Assembly: GCF_000182565.1 (NCBI RefSeq)
Contig: NW_015971553.1
Coordinates: forward strand, 1-64,000
Direction: 5' to 3'
From: Spizellomyces punctatus DAOM BR117
Taxonomy: Eukaryota > Chytridiomycota > Chytridiomycetes > Spizellomycetales > Spizellomycetaceae
Length of the DNA stretch: 64,000 bases
Shown: in pieces, positions 21,825 through 36,245 of the stretch
Numbering within the stretch: the first letter of the stretch is position 1
How the letters are laid out: each line of letters opens with the position of its first letter
Notes under the pieces: generated by a model
The model's input: the letters and a program-made list of their open reading frames with translations, nothing else
Told to the model about the DNA's origin: nothing
The model's database searches: none
Program-made: the position numbers and the translations under genes

Positions 21825-24800
21825 TCAGTTAATTGGAGCTGAGAAAAGAAAAAGCAAATTAGGACACTGCGCAGAATAAACATTGCAAACCATGCTCCAC
21901 CAACTCACCACCATTGCGACTCCTCTAATAATCCAATGTCTTTGTGGTTGGTCCGTCGGCAAGAACATGGTCAACACATAATTTGTTGAATGTCCCGTGG
22001 TGCTAAGTGTCCCTCTTCTCATACTTGTCTTATATACCGGGCATTCATACGCTGTTTCCCTCAATCTCTGCAGTTGGGGATCGTCTTGATTTACCGGCGT
22101 GATAAGAATAATTGGCATTGTGTCGGTGAGCTGCTTTGGGTATTGCTCGCCGAGTAGGTTTGTTTTTCTGTCCCATCGTGCACCTTCAATAAATAGACCC
22201 CTGACATAGACTCCGTCTTCAGGAGCTGTGGTTGGCAGAACGTCGGTGAGGACGGTAAATGACATAGTGAGAAGGTCAATCGGGATGGAATATTTGCGAG
22301 CGTAGTTTTGAAGGGTGCCTGGCAAAGGGACGGTTAAGAAAGGGTATGGAATGGGTCATGCCTATTACACCAGATAACCACCTGTTAAGAAAGATTGCGT
22401 GAAGAAAAATCCAGAAATCCAGAAGACGGTTGGTGTGCCTTTGTCTATCCAGTCCTGAAAGAATTTTAGACGTGCTATGAAGTCAGACACATATGCGCCC
22501 TGAACATAAACTCAGTGAGTGCATGAGGATGGGAAGGAGTTGTAACTGATGCTTTTGACCTACCAAAGGCTTCAAGGAAGGATAACTCTTTCCTGCCCAC
22601 AGTTCCGGGATTTTCCCCAAGGTCAGACTAGTGGCGACATCCTCTAGTTCCTTATTCATCACAACCAACCCCTTCAAAGCTTTGATCACGTTCTGCAAGC
22701 TCTCTCGGATGACCTTCAGTAGCCGGTTGAACCTAACGAGCTCTTGCACCAGCACTGTATTCATACTTTCTTCGTATTTGACTGGATACGCCTTGGACGC
22801 TGCCGCCACATCGAAATCACTTGGAAGGTTCGCCAATATCCCACTAGCAATCTCGCTCGTCGCATCCTCTTTGCTCTTCCCTCCAGTGCCTCCACCACCA
22901 CTTCGCGCTTGCGTGACGAGAACCGAAGAAATGAGAAGATTTGTGTCCGCTAGATCTTTGGCGATGTCTGCGTTCTCATGCATGCCGTAGACTTCTGGGT
23001 GCGCGGTTAAAGGGAAGGACTTGATGTGATGAAGATATGATTCATAGGAGCCCTTTGATGGTGCGGTGTATGTGCCTGAAGGGGATAGTTTGTGGGAATC
23101 GTCCAGTATCTCAGGTGTGTAATATAGAGACATGATATTCATCAAGGTACGTCGATCTCGATCGTCCGTTACGCGACCACCGTAGTTACACTCCCCGGCA
23201 AGGTACGCCAATGCTTTCCAGGGAACTTCGTCATAGTCATTAAGGAACTAGTGTTCGTGCAAGTGTGTAACAGTTAGCCTCACACGTCCGCCATCTATCA
23301 CAACATAGTTACTTTACCTTCTGCAGCTGTCTGGTGCTGATACGCAAGTCACTTTCGTTGAACTCATAAGGAATATTCCATCCGAGAGGTCCAAAGTTTC
23401 TTCGTTCCTGGACCAGTGCGTGAAGAAGCACAGCCCAAAGAGCAACTTTTCCCATGTAGCCTCGGCACTCTTTTTGACGCCTTTGAAAAAGGACTCATCG
23501 CTAATGGGGTCACTAGTGTAGCTTCTCAAAAGATTCGCTCGAAGCCCCGCGGGTGGCTCGTTCGTCATCTTCACCCCATTTTGTAGGAGGGCGACTGGGA
23601 AGCGGTCGGAGGGGTAAGACGTGAGCCACAGTCGGAAATCGTGATGAGTAGTTTCAGGGGTGAGCTCCTCGCACATTTTTTCCAACGTCGGAAGCCATGA
23701 CACGGCAAGGTGACAGTTTTGAAGAACGACCCAGCCTCCTGATTTGATGCCAGCTCTTATCATGGATGCTGCCACTGGTCCCTGGCCTTGCCCGAGGGAA
23801 ATTGCGCTCAGCTTATTCCCTCCAAAGCCTTTCGATTCAGCAAATTTGAGCAACCTATCAGCACAAATCATTGTGTCAGTTCAGTACTCTGAAATTCACC
23901 AGTTACCGGCTACTTACCCCGCCATCGGATCTGCGCCGGGTGACAAAATGAAAATGAGAGGGGCACAGTTATTAGAATCTATGTAACTAGCAGCCAGGTC
24001 AAACTGCGGTGGTTCAATGAACTTTTGGCCCATCTTGGCTTTGACAAAGTCCATAATGCCGGGTACTAGCTTATCAGGTCGAATTATTCTCAGCACAACG
24101 AGCTTCTGGAATGAACTCAACCGCTGATCCCAGCCAGCAGGGTAAGGTTCTTTATGGGGTTCTCCGGAGTCATAAATTTCCTTCCAAGCCGTTACGGACT
24201 CTTTGAATGTATTACTGAAGCCTTTGAACGCAGGGAGGGCAGATAGCCGACACACTTCACCCCAGCTCTTGTCACTTAGCCATTCAGACGCCGGGTTCGG
24301 TGGAAGCCCCGAATCCATGCCAACACCGCCGGTCAAAAGGAACATCCACTCATCACTGTCCACCTCGCCTCTTCCACGCATTAGACCAATGCAAAGAAGG
24401 AAGGAGAAGAGAAGCTTATCTTTCTTGAATAAGGAACGACAAACATTGCAGTATAGACTGTAAGTGAAATGGGAGCGTAGGTTTTCGAGACGAGTCTCGA
24501 CTACTTCAGACTTCTCAGAATCTGAAATAGACTGAAGAAAAATGTTGATGAACCAGAGGAGGGAATACTGGTACATAGGCTCAATCTATGAAGGAATAAC
24601 AATAAGATTCCTTTGTGGAGCATTACGAAGGACGGCAAAGACAAAACTTACATTGGCTAATTCTGCAATCACAAAGAACAACACTGAAGAATGCGTTGCA
24701 ATAGGCCGATAACCTTGACGTGTCAGATCTATCTGCTTTTCTGTTTCTTCTGCCACACGCTGCTTCTGAGCGATGTCATCCGAAAGCACCTTTGAGCTCG

Positions 24801-27800
24801 TCAGAGCGTTAATGGCCGTCTCATCCTCCAACAAGTTGCCTTGACTGCTGCTTAAAATTGCCAGGATTTTGTCTTCAATCTCTTTCAATTGCTTCTTGTT
24901 ATTCGCGCTGGCAACGACCAAGCGATTTTTCTCCTCTTCAAGTTCGGGTCGTTCCTTTGCCGCGACAATGCCCAATAACTGGTCTTCTAGACCTTCCGGG
25001 GTGATCATAAAGTTGACTATCGTGACCTTAGTTGACAACTCGGGTAGGTAGTGGGGATTGCGCAACTTTGTAGTGATGTAAAACCTGAAGTCCGGGGAAT
25101 ACTCTATGACGGCTTCGCCGAGGCGTAGACACATGACCCCGCTTTGCTTAAAGATCTGCTTGGTGAGCAGTGGTTCCAACACGGAATCCACCTCCTCGCC
25201 AATATTCTCAAGAAGCACAGGTGTACCAAATTGTATGGCATTCTCAAGAGTGCGCACGTAATCTGCATCTGATAACTTGATCACAGCCAAGCGATTATTC
25301 TTCTCCATGTTTTTGATCCACTTATTTGCTTGACCTTGCGGATCAATAAATAGTGGCCATCGGCGGGTCTTGGTCGCGATGATACCATTGTCACCGGAAA
25401 AGCTATCGTTGGGTAAACCAGCCAGACTCCACGCTCGAAGTTGGATCGGGTCGCCCAATGTCGACACGAGGGAGAAAGTTGACGAACAAGGAATGCCGCT
25501 AGCAACACATAGCTGGTTCCATTCTCCGAGGCATACCTGCCTATAGGCCGACGTGAATGCTCCAAGATAAGCGATCACCGCGGCGGCCAAAAGGACATCA
25601 CCGGTCAGATTGTTATAAATGGCTGAGAGCGAACTGGCGGCTTCCGTCCATCGATCCTTCTCCCCTCCAAGCCCACCAATAAGTTGCTCGGCTCTGATTA
25701 GTTTTTTGCCGCAAAGATCAACTTGTTTTTCGAGATCAATTTTCTTCGCCGTCATAGCCTGAAACTGTGACTGAAGCGCAGCCATTTTATCTTCAACCTC
25801 CTTTAACTCCGCCTGTTTTTCATTCAGCTTGGCCATTTCGACGGCCAACTCCCCTTCCGCTTTCGCCAACGCCTGTTTCTTTGGTGCAACAACCTTAGCA
25901 ACGACGTCATATTTGTCCAGCGCTCTCACCCATTTGCAAAGACCCTCTGCCGCACCAGATGAGTTTTTCACAACATTGGGATCGAAATCTGGATTTGGCA
26001 TGTACGTCCGGCGGATTTTCTCCATTATTTTCGGGTCAATATTATCCTTGTCGTACGTTTTCAAACTCTGCAAAAAGTGAGAGTCACCCAGCACTTTCTG
26101 GGCCGGTCCCCAATAGTCCTCAACCATTTTGCCACTACCACCAGGATCTTTAATGCGCGCTGGTTTGATTCCTTTCATGATACAGATGGCTTCCATGACA
26201 AGTTTGACGGCTCCAGGCGGGTTCTTCATACTTTTCACGAGGGTAATATCTTGCGGCTTGAGAGTATCCAAAGCCTCAAGAGCACTTTCAAGAGCCGGAA
26301 TGGCTTCCGCTAAATCAGCTTCGCAATCATCTTTGATTGCTTTTGCTTCGCCTGCTTTTTTGTTAGCGGCCTCCTCATCCACTTTGACGACAGATCTCTT
26401 CTTTTCCACCTCGACACTTTCTCGTTTGATGACCTCCATTATCTTGTCAGTGTCAGCTTGCGTCTGGACTAACTGCGGTTGCAACTCATTAAGCTCTTTT
26501 TGCATTGTTCCGACTTGGCTAGCAGCACTGGCGAGTTGATCGAGTCCAGTTACATATCGACTTTTGAGTCCGTCGACTTCTCGACGTTTAGCTTCCAACA
26601 GTGTTTTATAGGTCTGAATGAGCTCAAGATAGCTCGTAGGAGTAACGTAGTTATGCCTCCGTAAGCCTTCGTAAAACTTTTGGGAAAGAACTCGACTACC
26701 GGTGTGGAATGCTTTGCACATTTTTACCACAGCAGGACGAACTTCAGGAGTTAGTTCTACATCCTCCAAAAATCGTGTGGCAACAATTTCGAGCGCATCC
26801 TCTGGCCAAGCCTGGAACCAGTCGATTGTGCAACAATTTACTAGCGATGGGAACATGCGCAACCGATTTCTGAACGCATCCCCAATGGGAGACATGCACA
26901 GAACGATATGAAGGTTTTCTTTGCACCGGGCAATAAACTGACTATATAATGCTGCTGGCGAGGCATCAAGTTTCGGATTATCCTTTGCTAGAGCTGCACG
27001 CACTTGCTCGATCACAGCGGCTTTTTCATCCGACGGGAAGATGTTCGGGACTTCTCCGGCATTGAGCATGTTGTTAATGTCCTCTAAGAACGATTCCAAT
27101 TGCAATTGGGTGTCACTGAACAAGAAGACAGAGGGTTTCCCTTGTGCGCCTGCGGCAATTAAAATCTTTTTCAAATCGTCTCTCCATTCGTTCATTCCGT
27201 ACGATTTTGAGATCTCGACCTGAAATAACTGATACTCGGCCATATACGCAGCGAGTTTGGTAAGACTTTGTCGCCCACTCCCACCAACACCCACTAAAAG
27301 GGCGTGTCCAGCGGGTTGCTTGAGGATTCGAGCAATGCGAGACACATGCTCAATGGCGAACCGGAAAATGACGAGATTCATTGGTGCTTTGCTCATCTGG
27401 TTGTATTCGTCCAGCCGAAGTTTAATGACTTCCGAGATTTTTGCCACATCGGTGACCTCTTCATAATACCTCACCGCAGCATCTGGCTGCGTGTAGTCTC
27501 CAAACATGAGCGATCGCATATCGTCATCTTCCACTTTTCCATCCTTGTTGGCGTCCAAGTGTGCAAATACTTCTTCAAACCGAACATCGAAATGCCGGAA
27601 TGTCAAATCTTTAACTGTGGTGAAAAACCAAGAGCGATCCGTATCGTCAACCAGTCGATCGTAGAAAACTCTGTATACTTCATGACACCATAAACGAATG
27701 ACTTTTGCAGGATCCTGAAAACGCTCAGGTGTGGCAAGCAAGAGCCCCTGAACAACTCTGGAGAAATCTCGCAAATTGAATACGTAATGTGACTTTGCCG

Positions 27801-30800
27801 GAGTCGGTAGTAAACTCGCAATTGCCGTATTGTACACTTCCAAAGTTGAAGAAATAAGTTTATCCTTCAGCGATACGACGGAAGGTTGGAAACCGTTGGT
27901 TGTTAAATGCCATTCGACAATTGTAGCAAAGATTTGTTTCATAGTTGTTTCCTCAAAGGTCGTGATTCCAACTGTGTTGAAGTGCCTCAGGAATCTGGAG
28001 GTAACAGGGTTCCGCCCACCGCCAGGCGGCCCCATCGCCGTAACAAACTGAATATCTACTAGTTGCATCGCAGAAGTATCTTTAAGATCGTACCATTGTC
28101 CATGATCCATCCACTGGCGCAACAACTCGATGGGAGGTTGCGCACCATACTTTTCGCGAGCTGGCATATTCAAGTCATCCACGAATATCACACACCGTTG
28201 ACCATGAACCGGGCCAAATACACCACGACGGCGTTTATCGAGCTTACTGAGGATGATATCCTGCGTCTGATTGGCGCTTGTTTGGGCCGAGAAATTGATG
28301 AAGACAGGTGTATACTTGTTTTGTGGTAAGCCAGACAGCAGCTTATTGTTGACGTAAACGGTCTTCCCTGTTCCCGTAGGTCCAACAAACAAAACTTGCT
28401 TTCCATGAGTGATGTATAGATCCAAAAGATGGCCATACCGAGCCGTATCTACTGTAGGAACTGTGATGGAGTTGAACTTCGCTTTAGCCGGAATTTCAAA
28501 CTTTGGAATCGTGTCTACCCAGAGCTTCCAAGAGCCTCCAAACTTTCGCTCTTTTTCAAATACATAATCGTATATAAGGCCATCTGCCGGGATGGGTTTA
28601 TCAATCTTGACGTTCCGCGGTGGTGAGTGTTCCGAATTATTCCCGTCGACGAGCGTCCTGAAAAAGCGATCAAACTTCTTCCGTGACTCCCCATCAATGG
28701 TTCCACCTAGGGACCAAGTGGCAGAAAAGAGGAATATGCAGTGCAACCACAGATTTTGAATATTAGGAGGCAGATTTTCCTCCGGTGACTTCTTCTCCGC
28801 GCTGAATTCGTCCATTTGGCACGAAATTAAGGTCATGAGCGAAACCACTAGATTAATGGGACTTGTGGGCACAAACTCGCGACAGCTTGTTCTCACAAAT
28901 TCCAACGTCGGTGGTACAACCCAGTCAAATAATGATTCCAAAAGCTGCTTCTGCTCCGGTCCTAGTGAAGGGGGCATGGTGGCTATCCACGATACCATCA
29001 ACGGACGCCAGCCTAAGGCATCAGGCTCCATGTAAATCATACCACATCGAGATACAGTAGCAGGAGAGGCTACAGCCAGATCAGCAACCTCAAACTGCAT
29101 ACTCATAGTAGGGGACATTGTCATGATCTCTCCACTGGTCAAACACAACTTTTTGTTGTCATCTAGCACGGTGTTCATGTTCTCAATCCAGATAGCATCA
29201 ACAGGCCCGTCAAAAATAATCCAGCGTCGTTCAGCCGCTCCTTTGACAGCAAACTCTCGAAATGTGTTTGCAAGAACTCCGTCGGTCCATTCGTGGGTGA
29301 CCGGGTCAAACTGTCCGTACAGCTGACCCATTGTGATAGATTTCGGATTGATAACCCGATACTCTACCTTTTTCTCACCACCTAAACCGTTTTCCGCCAT
29401 TTCATTCAGCGCAGCGGCCAGCACCCTGTAAGCCACGGTTTTGCCAGACCATGGTTGCCCTACCATCATGTATCCGTGACGAATACACATCATTTCGTAC
29501 GTCTGGATAATCTTTTCCAAGGCATTATCAACGGGCTGGAGGTTCATCTTTGCCATGGTGCCCGTGATAGCCGCCAAAAGGTGTCTGTAATCTGGGGTTG
29601 GAAGTTCCACTTTTGGGAACAAGTCAGCCGAGATGGCTTTAAACAAAGGAATATCTTGGGTCAAGAACTTCGGGAGGTTAACATCGTTGATAGATCGAAG
29701 CATGATGATGTGCTCATTTTCCCCAGGATATTTCAGTTTGAGATTTCCAGCGGCCGTGAGGACAGCTTTCACTGCTCTCATACCGTAATCATAGTGGTCT
29801 TGCGAGGATAGCTGTTCGGAGCATAGTTTATACGTGGCAACAATTTTACGAGCAAGTGTGCGTGCCTCGACAAATCCGTACGAATAAAGTGATATCTCTG
29901 CAATCAAAGCGTAGTCGGGTACCTATATTGACACAAATACGGGTAACTATATTATATCGTTTCATGTGACTGCGTTCATCCTCACCATCATAGCCACCGG
30001 CCTGAACAACGCTTTCAAGTTATCTGGCAACTCAGATCGCCCAGCATATCCCGGGTTCATCGTAATAAACACTGAGCAGCCTCTGTTCAATGAAATAGTT
30101 GTGCCTTCAAAAACAAACTTATCCATCTTAGCAACAACCGCTCTTTGAATAGTCAAGATTTGTTGTGCGACCACTGAGAGCACTTCCAAGTCAATTCGAT
30201 TGAACTCATCGAAACATGCCCAAGCTCCCGACGATGCGAGTCCTTTGAAAAATTTCCCCATGGCAATGTAATCGAGGCCATCTGAACAGTTGAAGACAAC
30301 ACATGCTTTCGCAATTGCTTTTGCGAGATCCTTGACGGACTCTGTTTTGCCGGTACCAGCGGGTCCTTCTGGAGCGCCGCCAAGATTAAGATCCAGAGCA
30401 CCAATGAGAGTACGGTAGCAACGATCAGTGAGGGGAGTAATAACGAGTCGAGGGCAGTTACCCAAGTATTCGTGGCCGTATTTGATTGTAGCGTTGATCA
30501 TGCGTACTTGAACGTCATCTTGTTCCCAGTAATAACGCAATTGAGATAGCCACCCAAAATCATTCTCCTGCGTCACTTCTTGCATCTCCAATTCTCCTAC
30601 CACATCTCGTGCATGGACGTCGATTACCACCAATGCGGATAGAGTCATTCGAGCCATAGGACTCAAGTCTCCACGAACGAGAGCGACAGTTTCTTCCAAT
30701 TGCTTTGTGCAAAGCTCCTTGTACGCACGGAGTCCTTGGACACCACCTTGTCGAATGGCCTCAGTAACCTCCTTCGTCCAAAATATCTGGCTAACGCAAA

Positions 30801-33800
30801 TGACAACTTGTCCAGGCCACTCGAGTACCCATTTCGACCGCGGCGTTTCAACGTACGCTTTCAATGCATTGCCAACCTGCTGGTGTACAGACGCTTGCAT
30901 TACTTTTTCTACTTGTAGCAGCCACTTTTCCACAGCACCCTTTGCCAAAGCAGGTTCAATAACCTCCTTGAGGCGAACTCGTTCACCCTCGCTGGAACAC
31001 ATGGCAATAATGCGCGTATTGTCTTGAAACGTAAGACTTGCAATGCCTTCGAAACATTTCTTTAGGTGAGGTTGGACTCGGAGGGGATCCTTTGTTTCCG
31101 CCAGGATTTCCAACAGCTCATCATTTGATAAGAAAAAGAAACGTGGGAAGAAGAGACGTTTCTTTTCCAGGTAATCATTGAGTCCTTTTTGAATGTCATC
31201 TAGCAAGACATTGCTGTCGTTGAGACGGTTCAACATTCCTGGCACGTGTGCCACAGAGAGGATTTTTGGATTCTCGGCTGTATTGGCCATTATGTCTCTC
31301 CACGTCTTGTCGACGACGCGGAACTTTTTACCCTCAGTGGGCATGGCTGCCATAATGTCTTCGCTCGTGAATATTGGCTCAAGATATAACCATGTAGCTT
31401 GAACCTTGAGCCAAGCATCAATAATCTCTTGAATGGTGATCAGCGTCGTTTCCCAATTCTTGACCTCCTCTTCGATAGGCTTCACAAATGGCGATCCACG
31501 CATGGTCTGCACTTTGACAATTTGATCGTCTAATAACGCTTGGACCTCTTCCAAGGACGACAAAATTCTCGTGCCAGTCTCTTTGTACTCAAGGCAGTTG
31601 AACACTAGCGGTTCCCACTCCTCCCGCATTTTACTCAGCGTCTTTTGAAGCGAGAACTCCTTCGACGCCGCATCTGAAATAGATTCAAACTGCCCGAGGT
31701 ATTGCTCTAGGTTCAGATCTAAAATCTTCGTTAAACTGGTCGATTCGTCGGGATGAATGGGTTGACCAACAATTTCAGCCATTTGCTCCCAGTGACGGTC
31801 CCGAAGGCCGGGATTTCGAAGAATGGTGATAAGCGGTAGGTGACCCTTGAACCTGTCAAGACGATTTTTGACGCTTTCGGCAACTTTCCGTGGAACAGGA
31901 AGCTCTGAAAATGTTTTTGTTAACTTGAACATAATGCGGAACATGCTCTGCACATTTTCTTCGACCGTCTCCGCATTTAATTCCCGGAACGATCCGTTCA
32001 TCCATTTCGAGTATTCGGTTTGGAAAGATGAAGTAGTTCCCCACAGTTGCTTATAGGGGTTGAGAAGGTCCAATGTCTGCTGAAGCTTCCCGAAAGGCGT
32101 CTTCTCCCATTCGAGTAGCTCCTCTTCAACATTTATACGACGAATTGTTTCATCTAACTCGTGCAATTTAGTTTCCAGAGCTTTAATCTTTTTAAGGTAC
32201 TCAGGTAGTTCTGACATTATACCGTAATCCTAAAATGAACAGAAGATGAGAAAAGAGGTCGCAGGTCCAGGACATGGTGCACAATACCTGGAACTTTTGC
32301 ACTTGCTCAAAGCACTCATCCAATTCGTCATTTGTTGTTCCAATCTTAGCCTTCAGATCTTCCTGAGCTTTCGCCTTCTTTTGCAACATCCTCTTCTTGC
32401 TTAATTCAAAGATCGGAAGAATTCTCCCAGGCCATGTGAAGGTCACACCGTTCAGCTTGATGTCTTCCTCGCTCATAAATGCATAACTCAGTAAGAAGTC
32501 TAGCCGCCTCTTTCCCCTTGTTATTTCATCTCGCAAGGCAACAATGTCTCGCTGTTTGGCGTTATCGACGTATTTCATCAGTTCAACAAGTTCCTCGGTG
32601 TCTGCGGGAGCTTTCATGGCTTTTGCAGATATCTTTTCGTAGGATTCACAAATACTGATTGAGGGTTGTGTGTGAGGTCAAGTTGAGTCGGCGGACGAAA
32701 TACGGGACTCATACCCAAGATTGATCTTCCGATTCATATCAGCCACCTGATCCACTAGGCGTTGAACGAGTTGTTGCGCTTTCGCGGATAGTTCAGTTTT
32801 CAACGCATCACATTCAAGGTAAATCATGCTAAAACGAACTATAGATGGTGAGCTGGCAATCTCCTCAATAATCTTGTTCAGCTTTTTGATTTCCTATCCA
32901 TTTCAATGAGATAAGCCTGTGCGGTTGAGGCTGTCAACATGTCTTGTGTCTCGTACCGTCTCATAGTCATCCAAATCGTGCTTCTCCCTCAGAAAGTCCT
33001 CTATCCTCTTCTCCGCCTTTGTCGTTAAAAGAGCCTTGTACTTGTCGTAACTCATCAAATGCTTTTGCGGTGCAACCGTGTTCTTGGACACGATGTTGCG
33101 GACGTATCTTCCTTCGCCAATACGATCATCGTCCAAAGTCATGGCTGGAAGGTAAAGATGCTCATGGGTCAGGCTCGAAAACAATTTTGTTTCCACGCGA
33201 GGAATGTCCCGTAGTGCTGTGACCATTTCGTCCAGGATCGAGACGATCATATTCTCGAGATCGCTCAGCGGTGGATCAAACCGAATCTGGGCACCAGAGA
33301 TGACCAGCCGGACAGTGAACACCGACGTGTCAGAATTACAGCTCGCAAATTGCGTGAAGAACCTCTCGAACTCGTCCAAAGAGGCATACATAATGGCCCA
33401 AAGCTGGTTCGACATTAGCGCACACACGGATTTGAAAAAACAATCCAAGCGGCGAAATCCCACATCCGGATCTTGGCACGACGTGGCGATACTATACCAT
33501 TGGTCCTTTGTGTTGAAGAACGTGCTGGCAACCAACGGTATCCACTCATTTAGCATTTTGTTCTTAAATGCCTGGCATTGGTTTTTCAGGATCGCCTGAA
33601 ACTCTTCCATTGTCATAGGAAGCACCGCCGGTGAGAACACACTCATATCCGCAACCCTTGAGTGCTTGAATTGCTCAAATATGGCCAGCACATCCAGCAT
33701 GACAGGATTTGTGACAAAGAGATTTTCGTCCATGTATCCCTTCGCACTGACCACACTCTCATGCCATGGTACTGGCGCTCGTGCAATTCGGGGACTGTAG

Positions 33801-35084
33801 GGTGTAAAGAAAGGTGGTATGCATAGACGTTCTTGTTCCGCTGGGTCTAACAAGATGTAGTCTACGATGCTGCGTTTGAGCGCCGTGGTGTATTCATCGC
33901 GAATTTCCTGCGTCACCACATTCCGCGTAGAAACTAACGAATCCGATGAAAGAAGCGTCGATGGAATAAGACTCCGCACGGCCTCCATGTTTGAGCGATC
34001 CATTGGCGCTATCGCATCATCTGGGATTCCCTTCTCCACGTAATACCAATACCGGTGCTCTGCCGTCAATTGTTTAGCAATATTGTCAGATTCGAGGTCA
34101 TAAGGATCCAATGCAGGTGGTGCCATTTGCGGGATTTCACCAAGGTCTTTCAAAGGTGGACAAGCAGTCGCAAGACGAGAGTATGGAGAAAGTGGTCTGC
34201 TTTCAACGTGGATGGGAGGCTTTTCGTGGCGCCGATCTAAACTGACAGTCCTGTATAATTTGTCAAATTTAAGGGAATCCCCCATCAACCTATCGAAAGA
34301 GCAACGCTCAACGAACCTCCTTTCACGACCTGATCTTGGACGCTTTGCTCGATCATTATCTATCCCTATGGAGGGCAACGAATTAGAACTATAGCCTGCC
34401 CACGTTTACTTTTAGGTGCAAGCTACCTCGCTCTCTATCACGCTTGGGTGGCAATGGTGGTATGCTCGGCATCTGCTTGATGTTCAGATCCGCAGCGTGT
34501 GGGCTGTAGTTGTTTCCGATCGTATCGGACACTGATCGGGCATACTTTTCCTCTTTGAATGGGGCTGCGCGGGTCCACGAAAAATGCTTTAAAAGAGGCG
34601 GTAGATTGGCATGAGACATGTCAATCGCAAATGGGAGGTTCTGTAGGAAAGGTCATTAGGAACAAAGAGCTCCAAGTGGGTTTTCAAGATGTACCAACCT
34701 CCTCGGATCCAGCTCCAGAGTCTCGACGTGGCTCAGGTTGGACGGGCTGAAATCGCTCAGGCAGGGCTTTCGGCTTTTGCGGAGTCTCTGCCTTCTTTGC
34801 ACCGACCATGATGCCGATGAGATCCGCAAAATTAAACTTGGATTCCTGTAGATTGACATCGATGGTAAAAAGATCCACTTGTTCATCGTAATCCATATTG
34901 AGCGTGAACACTCAAAAAAACGTACTTTGATCTCACTGTGGAGGGTCTCTCCATTGCTGAGCATATCCTGCCTTACGCCAGCAAGTCCCGAACCGGAGTT
35001 GACCCGAGATGTCGGCTGTATTGAAGCCTGTGTCACTGGGGGGGCAGCAGGAGGATTTCCGTCCGGCAAAAGAGGATCCTCCAT
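21825..35084 (-). CDS. Axonemal inner-arm dynein heavy chain (DNAH7/DNAH3 type), full length
   Basis: Fourteen exons: 35084-34937, 34877-34699, 34640-34427, 34365-32957, 32893-32715, 32654-32288, 32229-29986, 29922-24652, 24585-23918, 23854-23318, 23247-22564, 22499-22382, 22318-21909 and 21866-21825, about 4156 aa, the size of single-headed inner-arm chains. Four P-loops are intact: [10 protein letters not shown] (AAA1, near residue 1454), VGQPWSGKT (AAA2, near 1734), [10 protein letters not shown] (AAA3, near 2096) and [10 protein letters not shown] (AAA4, near 2454). Stalk and microtubule-binding domain lie at about 2690-2990. A canonical EF-hand loop, [12 protein letters not shown], sits near residue 2367 between AAA3 and AAA4, which fits the DNAH7 group. 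The protein powers flagellar bending. Near 23425 one base is missing: LCFF is followed by the correct [15 protein letters not shown] only after a frame change. The N-terminal start is the first ATG with in-frame dynein sequence; an upstream exon is possible. Confidence 0.9.
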
Positions 35085-36245
35085 GCTTGCACTGCTGCTT
35101 GAAGCCGAATCCTGCCGCTTTCGTAAAACAGTATGTGTTAGGAAGTCGTAGATAAGGAACTTGCAGCAGATGAGCAGGCTGTGTTTATGGTATATGGCCT
35201 TTACAGCTCCGCCGATCTAACACAGAGAAAGCGTGACTTGGAATGTCCGGTAGGTAGCTTACGAGATTAAAAAGTCCGGACTATATATAACAACATGGAT
35301 AACGTCGATGGAATATCACAGTCATCTTGTCAATAATGTCAGGATCGGAGTATCTCCAGTCACCGATTAGTAAGCAATCACACATCCAGTTCTCGAATCT
35401 GGTAATGACTACAAGCGGATTCACCCATAAATGCGAGCTCTCTGGGGTGAAGGATCGGTCTCCCGCTCGCTGTTTGCCCAAAAGGTGAAAACACCGCACA
35501 CATACACACATGCATATCGATTAAACCCGCACTCTGTAACGGCCTGTATCAACTGTGGCAAGTGTGCTGGAAATTATTCTGCTGCAAAAGACAAGGGAAA
35601 AATGTAAATCTGCTGCTAGTTGCGGACAACTCAGCCCCTGCCACATTGTTTAACTAAAAGGCCAAGTCCAAGCAAGTTGACAAGACGCGAGAGACTTGCA
35701 TAGCGCATGCCATCTTCATCCCATGTGCGCTACTTGCATCATGACCTAATGATTTCCCAATATGGATAAATGAATTCATTACGTTATCGTCAGTATCTGT
35801 CAGATCCTTTCTATTTTACTAGTTCTGGTCCAAGTACCTTTTTTTCTTGTTCGAATTTCCTGCTGGATGCAACGTACTCGGGACATCTTTCTTTTTAAAG
35901 CAGAAAGAAAGAAACTGGCAGCAGTAAAGCAAGCAAGTAGCAGCAGCATGTCCCATTTCAAGAATGAGTCAAAAGAAAAAGAAGAACTTGCTTGGCGGGG
36001 GAGTGGGGGGGAAGGAGATGCAATGGAGGGAAAAAAAAAAAGACCAGCCATAGCCACGGCTGGGAATGTTTCTCCTTTCTTATCTTCCCCTTCTTCCACA
36101 TATGCCAATGACATCGATTTGCCAGTGACCTCACCTACGTTGCAATGTATATAAAAGTAACCCCCCACAATGGCCCCCTCTCCCTGACACATACTGTCTG
36201 CCGTTGGACTTTCTACATAACGTGTGCACTTGCACTTTGAAAGCA
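35085..36245. other. Divergent promoter region, dynein (-) and GH26 (+)
   Basis: About 1.16 kb without a supported gene. Upstream of the dynein start the frame stays open briefly (RKRQDSASSSAS before the ATG), so an upstream dynein exon cannot be excluded. The GH26 TATA box is annotated separately. Confidence 0.4.
36148..36156 (+). promoter_or_regulatory. TATA box candidate of the GH26 gene
   Basis: TATATAAAA lies 90 bases upstream of the GH26 ATG, a typical distance for a short 5' UTR. This is sequence match and position only. Confidence 0.45.
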
